Shown here: positions 58,907 through 64,000 of the stretch, piece by piece
How the letters are laid out: every line of letters starts with the position of its first letter
Position numbering within the stretch: position 1 is the stretch's first letter
Assembly (NCBI RefSeq): GCF_030812215.1
Contig: NZ_JAUSSG010000002.1
Location: 434,001-498,000, forward strand
Reading direction: 5' to 3'
Origin: Variovorax boronicumulans
GTDB taxonomy: Bacteria > Pseudomonadota > Gammaproteobacteria > Burkholderiales > Burkholderiaceae_C
DNA length: 64,000 nucleotides
Notes under the pieces: generated by a model
What the model was told of the DNA's origin: nothing
Databases searched by the model: none
The model's input: only the letters and a program-made list of their open reading frames with translations
Translations under genes and position numbers: made by a program

Positions 58907-59983
58907 TTATTTCCAGATGTTGAACGGCGTCTGCATCCAGCCACCGACCACGACCAGCCACACCAGGGTGACCGGAATGAAGATCTTCCAGCCCAGACGC
59001 ATGATCTGGTCATAACGGAAGCGCGGGAACGTCGAGCGAACCCACAGGAACATGGTGACCACGCAGAAGGTCTTGAGGCCCAGCCAGATCCAGCCCGGAA
59101 TGAAGGCGAGGAACTCGAACGGAGGCAGCCAGCCACCAAGGAACAGGATGACGGTCAGGATCGAGACCAGCCACATGTTGGCGTACTCGGCCAGGAAGAA
59201 CATCGCGAAGCTCATGCCCGAGTACTCGATCATGTGGCCCGCAACAATTTCCGATTCGCCTTCCACCACGTCGAACGGATGGCGGTTGGTCTCGGCCAGG
59301 CCCGAGATGAAGTAGACGACGAAGATCGGCAGCAGCGGCAGCCAGTTCCAGGACAGGAAGCCAAGCCCCAAGTCATGGAACATGCCCTTGCCCTGCACCG
59401 TGACGATGTCGCTCATGTTCAGGCTGCCGGTGACCATCAGCACCACGACGAAGCAGAAGCCCATCGCAATTTCGTAGCTCACCATCTGCGCCGAAGCGCG
59501 CAGCGCGCCGAGGAACGCGTACTTCGAGTTCGACGCCCAGCCGGCAATGATCACGCCGTACACCTCGAGCGAGGTGATGGCCATCACGAACAGCAGGCCG
59601 GCGTTGATGTTGGCGAGCGCCACATCGGGGCCGAAGGGAATCACGGCCCATGCGGCGAGCGCCGGCATGATGGTCATGATCGGGCCGAGCAGGAACAGCC
59701 CCTTGTTGGCAACCGTCGGAAGAATGATTTCCTTGGTCATCAGCTTGAGCGCGTCGGCGATCGGCTGGAGCAGGCCCAGCGGTCCGATGCGGTTGGGGCC
59801 GATGCGGATCTGCGTGAAGCCGATGGCCTTGCGTTCCCACAGCGTGAGGTACGCCACGGCGCCCATCAGCGGGATCACGACCACGATGATCTTGATCAGC
59901 GTCCAGATCACGGGCCATGCCACGGCCGTCCACCAGCCTGCGGCAACCAGTCCCTGGCCGAAGCCATGAATCGCGTCGATCAT
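58907..59983 (-). CDS. nuoH: NADH-quinone oxidoreductase subunit H
   Basis: A 358-residue membrane subunit with about eight helices that forms the quinone entry chamber with NuoB and NuoD. The Glu-rich quinone loop [22 protein letters not shown] and [19 protein letters not shown] identify it. Its start overlaps the nuoG stop by four bases. Confidence 0.96.
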   Translation of the reverse strand: MIDAIHGFGQGLVAAGWWTAVAWPVIWTLIKIIVVVIPLMGAVAYLTLWERKAIGFTQIRIGPNRIGPLGLLQPIADALKLMTKEIILPTVANKGLFLLGPIMTIMPALAAWAVIPFGPDVALANINAGLLFVMAITSLEVYGVIIAGWASNSKYAFLGALRASAQMVSYEIAMGFCFVVVLMVTGSLNMSDIVTVQGKGMFHDLGLGFLSWNWLPLLPIFVVYFISGLAETNRHPFDVVEGESEIVAGHMIEYSGMSFAMFFLAEYANMWLVSILTVILFLGGWLPPFEFLAFIPGWIWLGLKTFCVVTMFLWVRSTFPRFRYDQIMRLGWKIFIPVTLVWLVVVGGWMQTPFNIWK

Positions 59984-62160
59984 GCCAATGCCTCCTCGGC
60001 CTGACCCGATGCGACCGGCGCGGTCGAAGCGTTGCGCGCATCGGCGGTCAATTGCAACGACGGGGCGCGGCGCACGATGGAATCGAGCTGGTAGATGCTC
60101 GCGACCACAGGTGCCTGTGCGGTGCCGCTGGATGCGACAGCGTTGATGGCCGTTGCGGCCGTTGCGTTGTTCAGCGCATTGGCCGGCACGGTGCCGCCCT
60201 CGCCTACCGTCTTGAGCACTTCAGCGGTCGATTCGAACGCGAAGCCGGGCAGGCCGAGCAGGTTGGCCAGCACACGCAGCACCTTCCACGCCGGACGCGC
60301 TTCGCCTTGCGGCTTCACGACGGCATGGAAACCCTGCAAGCGACCTTCGGCATTGACGAACGTGCCGGGGGTTTCGGTAAACGGGGCGATGGGCAGCAGC
60401 ACGTCGCTGAATTCGAGGTTGGCCTTGAACGGGCTCAGCGTGACGACCATCTGCGCATTGCCGATGACATCGGCGGCGGCAGCACCGGCGGCCGAGTCGA
60501 ACACCGGTTCGGTGTTCAGCAGCAGCACGGCCTTCAGGCCGGAGCCCGCGGCGAGCATGCGGCCGGCATCGAGGCCGCCGTTCTTCGGGAAGGCGCCGAC
60601 GAGCTGCGCGCCCACGGTGTTGGCAGCTTCGGTCAGGTAGCCGACGGTCGCGCCGGTCTGTGCGCCGATCCAGTTCGCGAGGGCCAGCAGGCTGCTGGCT
60701 TGTGCGTGGTGGGCGGCGGCATTGCCGAGCAGGATGACCTTGCGTTCGCCGCCCAGCAGCGATGCTGCGATGGCTTGCGCGGCGGCATCGGGTTCGTTCT
60801 TCGGCGCCAGCGGTGCAGCAACACCGTTGGTCTTGCCGATGGCGGCGGCAACCGCGGCCAGCGCTTCGACCCATTGGTCTGCGTCGACGATGGTCGACTG
60901 CGCCACGCTGATGGCCCAGGCTTCGCGGTCGGCCATCAAGCCGGCCGAGGTGATCACCGACAGCGCGGCGCCCTTGCGCACGGCCTGGCGGATGCGCTGC
61001 GCGAACAGCGGGTGGTCCTTCCGCAGGTTCGAGCCGACAACCAGCGCGCGTTGCACTTGCGTGAGCGAGGCGATCGAGGTGCCGAGCCAGCGCACGCCTT
61101 CGAACGCCGTGAATTCGGCGTTGCGCAGGCGATAGTCGATGTTGTCGCTGCCCAGTTCACGCGTGAGCATGGCGGCGAGCTGCAGCTCTTCGAGCGTGCT
61201 GTGCGGGCTGACCAGCGTGCCGATGCTTTGCGCACCATGGTCGGTCTTGATCTGCTTCAGGCCATTGGCCACGTATTCGAGCGCGGTCTGCCAGTCGACC
61301 TGCTGCCATTGGCCGCCTTGCTTGAGCATGGGCTGCGTCAGGCGTTCCGGGCCGTTGAGCGCTTCATACGAGAAGCGGTCGCGGTCGGCGATCCAGCATT
61401 CGTTGACGTCTTCGTTCTCCAGCGGCACCACGCGCATCACGCGGTGGTTCTTGACCTGGACGATCAGGTTCGAGCCGGTGGAATCGTGCGGGCTCACCGA
61501 CTTGCGGCGCGACAGTTCCCAGGTGCGGGCGCTGTAACGGAAAGGCTTGCTCGTGAGCGCGCCGACCGGGCAGATGTCGATCATGTTGCCCGAGAGTTCC
61601 GAGTCGACCGAGTCGCCGAGGAAAGTCTCGATTTCGGAGTGTTCGCCGCGTTGCGTCATGCCCAGCTCCATCACGCCGGCCACTTCCTGGCCGAAGCGGA
61701 CGCAGCGCGTGCAGTGGATGCAGCGGCTCATCTCTTCCATGCTGATCAGCGGGCCGACGTCCTTATGGAAGACGACGCGCTTTTCTTCTTCGTAGCGCGA
61801 AGAAGAACCGCCGTAGCCGACGGCCAGATCCTGCAGCTGGCATTCGCCGCCCTGGTCGCAGATCGGGCAATCCAGCGGGTGGTTGATCAGGAGGAACTCC
61901 ATGACCGACTGCTGCGCCTTGATGGCCTTCTCGCTCTTGGTGCGAACGATCATGCCCTGCGTGACGGGTGTGGCGCAGGCCGGCATCGGCTTGGGCGCCT
62001 TTTCCACGTCGACCAGGCACATGCGGCAGTTGGCCGCGATGCTGAGTTTCTTGTGATAGCAGAAGTGCGGGATGTACGTGCCTGCCTTGTCGGCCGCATG
62101 CATGATCATGCTGCCTTCGGTCACGTCGACCTTCTTGCCGTCGAGTTCGATTTCAACCAT
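59980..62160 (-). CDS. nuoG: NADH-quinone oxidoreductase subunit G
   Basis: A 726-residue iron-sulfur subunit. The N-terminal ferredoxin domain binds a [2Fe-2S] cluster through [15 protein letters not shown] and a later Cys. A histidine-ligated and an ordinary [4Fe-4S] cluster follow ([26 protein letters not shown]). The C-terminal part is the inactive molybdopterin-oxidoreductase-like domain. It is shorter than the 908-residue E. coli protein, as usual in this group. The start is the ATG at 62160, since it opens [16 protein letters not shown]. Confidence 0.95.
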   Translation of the reverse strand: MVEIELDGKKVDVTEGSMIMHAADKAGTYIPHFCYHKKLSIAANCRMCLVDVEKAPKPMPACATPVTQGMIVRTKSEKAIKAQQSVMEFLLINHPLDCPICDQGGECQLQDLAVGYGGSSSRYEEEKRVVFHKDVGPLISMEEMSRCIHCTRCVRFGQEVAGVMELGMTQRGEHSEIETFLGDSVDSELSGNMIDICPVGALTSKPFRYSARTWELSRRKSVSPHDSTGSNLIVQVKNHRVMRVVPLENEDVNECWIADRDRFSYEALNGPERLTQPMLKQGGQWQQVDWQTALEYVANGLKQIKTDHGAQSIGTLVSPHSTLEELQLAAMLTRELGSDNIDYRLRNAEFTAFEGVRWLGTSIASLTQVQRALVVGSNLRKDHPLFAQRIRQAVRKGAALSVITSAGLMADREAWAISVAQSTIVDADQWVEALAAVAAAIGKTNGVAAPLAPKNEPDAAAQAIAASLLGGERKVILLGNAAAHHAQASSLLALANWIGAQTGATVGYLTEAANTVGAQLVGAFPKNGGLDAGRMLAAGSGLKAVLLLNTEPVFDSAAGAAAADVIGNAQMVVTLSPFKANLEFSDVLLPIAPFTETPGTFVNAEGRLQGFHAVVKPQGEARPAWKVLRVLANLLGLPGFAFESTAEVLKTVGEGGTVPANALNNATAATAINAVASSGTAQAPVVASIYQLDSIVRRAPSLQLTADARNASTAPVASGQAEEALA

Positions 62161-62177
62161 ATATGTATTTCTCGGGC

Positions 62178-63518
62178 TCAGGCCTGAACGGGCGCTTTCG
62201 GGACGTAGCCCGGAATCAAGGCCTCGAACTCGTGACGGAAGTGCTTGATCATGGCGCGCACCGGCATTGCCGCTGCATCGCCGAGGGCGCAGATGGTGCG
62301 GCCCTGGATGTTGTCTGCCACGGAGTTGAGCAGGTCCATGTCGGTCGCCTTGCCCTGCCCGTTGTGGATGCGGTCCACCACGCGGTAGAGCCAGCCCGTG
62401 CCTTCGCGGCACGGTGTGCACTGGCCGCAGGACTCGTGCATGTAGAAGTACGACAGGCGCTTGAGCGACTCGACCATCGAGCGGCTGTCGTCCATGACGA
62501 TCACCGCGCCCGAGCCCAGCATGGAGCCGGCCTTGGCGATGGAGTCGTAGTCCATGGTGCAAGCCATCATGATGTCGGCCGGCAGCACCGGCGACGACGA
62601 TCCACCGGGGATCACGGCCTTGAGCGTGCGGCCCTTGCGGACACCGCCGCACAGTTCGAGCAGCTTGGAGAACGGCGTACCCATCGGCACTTCGTAGTTG
62701 CCCGGCAGCTCGACGTCGCCGCTCACCGAATAGATCTTGGTGCCGCCGTTGTTCGGCTTGCCACATTCGAGATACGCCGGACCACCGTTGTTGATGATCC
62801 AGGGCACCGCCGCGAAGGTCTCGGTGTTGTTGATCGTGGTCGGCTTGCCGTACAGGCCGAAGCTCGCCGGGAACGGTGGCTTGAAGCGCGGCTGGCCCTT
62901 CTTGCCCTCGAGCGATTCGAGCAACGCGGTTTCTTCGCCGCAGATGTAGGCGCCGAAGCCGTGGGCGGCGTGCAACTGGAAGTTGTACGTGCTGCCCATG
63001 ATCTTGTCGCCGAGGTAGCCGGCGGCGCGCGCTTCTTCGAGGGCTTCCTCGAAGCGATCGTAGCTCTGGAAGATCTCGCCGTGGATGTAGTTGTAGCCCA
63101 CGCTGATGCCCATCGCATACGCGGCGATGGCCATGCCTTCGATCACGATGTGCGGGTTGAACTGCAGGATGTCGCGGTCCTTGCACGTGCCCGGCTCGCC
63201 TTCGTCGGAGTTGCAGACGAGGTACTTCTGGCCCGGAAACTGGCGGGGCATGAAGCTCCACTTCAGGCCCGTCGGAAAACCGGCACCGCCACGGCCGCGC
63301 AGGCCCGAGGCCTTGACTTCGGCGATCACCTGGTCGGGCGTGAGGCCCTCGGTGAGGATCTTGCGCAGCGCCTTGTAGCCGCCACGCGCTTCGTAGTCGG
63401 CCAGGCGCCAGTTGGTGCCGTTCAGGCCCGCGTAGATCTGCGGTTCGATGTGGCGGTCATGGAAACAGGTCTGGACGCCTGTGGCCTGGAACTGCTGGAG
63501 TACTTGTTCGGGCGACAT
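62178..63518 (-). CDS. nuoF: NADH-quinone oxidoreductase subunit F
   Basis: A 446-residue flavoprotein that oxidises NADH. The FMN and NADH pockets are in [17 protein letters not shown] and [17 protein letters not shown], and the N3 [4Fe-4S] cluster uses [10 protein letters not shown] plus a later Cys ([10 protein letters not shown]). Its ATG shares one base with the nuoE stop (TGATG), so the NuoE-NuoF pair is made together. Confidence 0.97.
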   Translation of the reverse strand: MSPEQVLQQFQATGVQTCFHDRHIEPQIYAGLNGTNWRLADYEARGGYKALRKILTEGLTPDQVIAEVKASGLRGRGGAGFPTGLKWSFMPRQFPGQKYLVCNSDEGEPGTCKDRDILQFNPHIVIEGMAIAAYAMGISVGYNYIHGEIFQSYDRFEEALEEARAAGYLGDKIMGSTYNFQLHAAHGFGAYICGEETALLESLEGKKGQPRFKPPFPASFGLYGKPTTINNTETFAAVPWIINNGGPAYLECGKPNNGGTKIYSVSGDVELPGNYEVPMGTPFSKLLELCGGVRKGRTLKAVIPGGSSSPVLPADIMMACTMDYDSIAKAGSMLGSGAVIVMDDSRSMVESLKRLSYFYMHESCGQCTPCREGTGWLYRVVDRIHNGQGKATDMDLLNSVADNIQGRTICALGDAAAMPVRAMIKHFRHEFEALIPGYVPKAPVQA

Positions 63519-64000
63519 CAGGCAGCCTCCCCTTTGGTCGAAGCACGCAGGCCTTCGATGAGCTGGTCGAGCTTCTCGTTGCTCATGAAGCTGCACATGG
63601 TGCGGTCGTTGACCAGCATCACGGGTGAGTCGGCACAGGCGCCCAGGCACTCGCTTTGCTGCAACGTGAACAGGCCGTCGCCGGTCGTCTCGCCCATCTT
63701 GATGCCGAGCTTCTTCTCGAGGTGGACGAGCGCGGTGACGCCGTCGCGCAGCTGGCACGGCAGGTTGGTGCACACGTTGAGCTTGAACTTGCCCACCGGA
63801 TGCTGGTTGTACATGTTGTAGAAGGTCGTCACTTCGTGCACGGCAATGGGCGCCATGCCGAGGTAGTCGGCAATCTCGCGCTCGCGCTGCATGCTGACGT
63901 AGCCTTCGTCCTGCTGGACGATGGCCAGGCACGCCATCACGGCGGATTGCTTGCCGGCTTCGGGGTATTTGGCGACCTCGCGCGCGAAACGCTCGAGGAT
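63518..64000 (-). CDS. nuoE: NADH-quinone oxidoreductase subunit E, cut by the right edge
   Basis: The last 160 or so residues of the 24-kDa subunit; only a handful of N-terminal residues (before [13 protein letters not shown]) lie outside the window. The [2Fe-2S] N1a cluster is bound by CTNLPCQL and CLGACADSP. It forms the NADH-oxidising tip with NuoF. nuoD and the genes before it should lie just beyond the edge. Confidence 0.94.
   Translation of the reverse strand: MLERFAREVAKYPEAGKQSAVMACLAIVQQDEGYVSMQREREIADYLGMAPIAVHEVTTFYNMYNQHPVGKFKLNVCTNLPCQLRDGVTALVHLEKKLGIKMGETTGDGLFTLQQSECLGACADSPVMLVNDRTMCSFMSNEKLDQLIEGLRASTKGEAA

Overview
This 64-kb window is GC-rich chromosomal DNA from a betaproteobacterium. 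It most resembles Burkholderiales, family Comamonadaceae, in the style of Variovorax. The reasons are the codon use, the family repertoire (large nuo operon with a DUF2818/NUDIX/DUF1178 tail, Liv-type ABC systems, Gts-type sugar ABC) and a hairpin-rich intergenic repeat between livF and livG. The taxonomic call comes from family recognition, not from a marker gene. I saw no rRNA, tRNA, CRISPR array, insertion sequence, prophage or plasmid gene.

Layout. 1-3693: a periplasmic molybdenum hydroxylase (molybdopterin subunit cut by the left edge, 2Fe-2S subunit, c-type cytochrome) with a divergent AraC regulator. 3759-5443: miaA overlapping an ABC ATPase. 5451-9461: a PLP dehydratase divergent from a GntR regulator, a phytanoyl-CoA dioxygenase-like protein and an NAD-binding/SAF-domain oxidoreductase, with a perfect 16-bp palindrome between them. 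9551-11220: a DGPF/YCII protein plus an ECF42-type sigma factor behind a candidate self-type promoter. 11268-14725: a pectinacetylesterase-family hydrolase, a membrane-anchored helical protein and an AraC regulator. 15030-17968: an ADP-ribose gene set (NrtR-like regulator, DUF4291, NADAR, ADP-ribosylglycohydrolase) with a promoter overlapped by tandem operators; this is the most interesting locus. 17981-28251: serine hydrolase, FtsX-type permease, methyltransferase, penicillin-acylase-type lipoprotein, a Cds1-like PLP enzyme, an AttH/carotenoid-hydratase-like lipocalin protein and a YXWGXW-repeat protein.

28300-34301: a branched-chain-type ABC importer with two tandem paralogous binding proteins. 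34527-43039: a LacI-regulated Gts-type sugar ABC importer followed by a DUF1479 dioxygenase-like protein, an AGE-family sugar isomerase and an isochorismatase-like hydrolase. 43018-49027: a LysR regulator, then a MarR-regulated EmrAB/outer-membrane-channel efflux operon. 49106-50890: an ABC exporter half-transporter. 50907-64000: the respiratory complex I operon nuoE (cut by the right edge) to nuoN on the minus strand, ending in DUF2818, an ADP-ribose-type NUDIX hydrolase and DUF1178.

Most of the window is metabolic and transport housekeeping for a versatile soil or plant-associated heterotroph. The parts that look less described are the ADP-ribose operon, the PhyH/SAF operon, the esterase-helper pair, the sugar operon with a dioxygenase, and a scattered ATPase/permease/lipocalin set that may be one exporter.
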